A stretch of DNA of 5,287 nt, from contig PGXR01000201.1 in the NCBI GenBank assembly GCA_002839245.1, positions 1-5,287 of the forward strand, read 5' to 3'. This document shows positions 4,755 through 5,287 of the stretch, piece after piece. The first letter of the stretch is position 1, and every line of letters begins with the position of its first letter. The position numbers were made by a program, and so were the translations under genes. The notes below the pieces were generated by a model. The model saw nothing but the letters and a program-made list of their open reading frames with translations, searched no databases and had not been told where the DNA came from. Source of the DNA: Spirochaetae bacterium HGW-Spirochaetae-7 (lineage in GTDB: Bacteria > Spirochaetota > Spirochaetia > Treponematales > UBA12059).

Positions 4755-5287
4755 GTCCCAATTTCTTCCTGACGGTCTTGTGCCAGAAAAGCCTGGCCCG
4801 CTCTACAGTCCTGAAGGCGGCGTACGTCGCCGGCTTCAGGACATAATCCCAGGCTCCGGCATAGTGGCGGATCTCGCCGCCGAAGCCCGTCTTGAAGCGG
4901 TACAGTCCGGACATCGCGTGCGCCTGGTCCTCGGCGGGGGGAATGCCGTAAAAATCGTAGCTGGAGCATCCAGCCTCGCGGGCGGCACGGATCGCCGCCC
5001 ATTGCAGAGCATAGGCGGGCATCAGGTTGCGGTGCTCGTCGCTCGAGGCGCCGTATAGATAGGTCGCTTCAGACCCGTAATAGACGGTGATTATCGCGGC
5101 AAGCGCCCTGCCCTCATGCCTGGCTACCCATAGCCTGATGTCCGGGCGAGGCTCGGCCGCGTTTGCTGGCGCCAACCCGAACAGCCTCTCGTAGTAGGAT
5201 CGGGGATGTATCGTGATACGGTCGCGTGAGGCCGTCGTGCGGTACAGTTCGTAGAAATCGCCCAGTGAGTCCATGCCCTCGGATGTC
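4750..5287 (-). CDS. FemAB-family peptidoglycan-bridge/aminoacyltransferase-like protein (partial, 5' end off the window)
   Basis: This is the C-terminal 178 residues of a protein of the FemAB fold, a double GNAT-like family. Its best-known members add amino acids from aminoacyl-tRNA to the peptidoglycan stem peptide; in Gram-negatives many members have unknown acceptors or work in surface polysaccharide clusters. Counting from the in-frame Met at 5274, visible family segments are DFYELYRTTASRD (6-18), YLYGASSDEHR (72-82), PAYALQWAAIRAA (86-98), YDFYGIPP (106-113) and RFKTGFGGE (125-133). The C-terminus is basic (HKTVRKKLGR). The frame stays open to the window edge (T-S-E-G before that Met), and full members have about 340 residues, so that Met is internal and about half the gene is missing. 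It converges on the carboxyltransferase gene with 10 bases between the stops and is probably unrelated in function. Confidence 0.85.
   Translation of the reverse strand, partial: TSEGMDSLGDFYELYRTTASRDRITIHPRSYYERLFGLAPANAAEPRPDIRLWVARHEGRALAAIITVYYGSEATYLYGASSDEHRNLMPAYALQWAAIRAAREAGCSSYDFYGIPPAEDQAHAMSGLYRFKTGFGGEIRHYAGAWDYVLKPATYAAFRTVERARLFWHKTVRKKLGR

Overview
The window looks like a chromosomal piece of a bacterium with an anaerobic or microaerophilic style of metabolism. The genes are GC-rich and use many ATA (Ile) and AGG (Arg) codons. The ferredoxin-dependent 2-oxoacid oxidoreductase, the stand-alone carboxyltransferase and the FemAB-type protein would fit an anaerobic Gram-negative such as a member of the Desulfobacterota or a related phylum. 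That placement is an inference from gene content, not from a marker gene. No RNA gene, insertion sequence, CRISPR array or attachment site was seen.

Left part (1-1694, minus strand): a tightly packed operon for a 2-oxoacid:ferredoxin oxidoreductase, in the order delta (2x[4Fe-4S] ferredoxin subunit), alpha, beta. The genes overlap by 8 and 4 bases. Beta runs off the left edge inside its thiamine-diphosphate motif; a gamma subunit gene, if present, would lie beyond it.

Middle (1695-2222): a 528-base divergent intergenic region with no convincing protein gene but many regulatory candidates. There are two sigma70-like promoters pointing at the oxidoreductase operon and one at iclR. There are also several dyads, two of them placed where an operator would act.

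Right part (2223-4739, plus strand): an IclR-family regulator, then a 108-base gap with its own good sigma70-like promoter, then a 559-residue carboxyltransferase of the pyruvate carboxylase/oxaloacetate decarboxylase family without a biotin-carrier domain. A convergent, 5'-truncated FemAB-type gene (4750-5287, minus) ends 10 bases away. The two stop codons sit in the arms of one shared hairpin.

Working model (inference): the IclR protein senses a small acid and controls both arms. The oxidoreductase interconverts a 2-oxoacid with acyl-CoA, CO2 and reduced ferredoxin. The carboxyltransferase moves a carboxyl group to or from a 2-oxoacid using a biotin carrier encoded elsewhere. Together this is a C1 fixation/release node around 2-oxoacids. 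The most notable protein-level point is that the carboxyltransferase has Gly-Pro where the catalytic threonine of classical pyruvate carboxylase and OadA lies.
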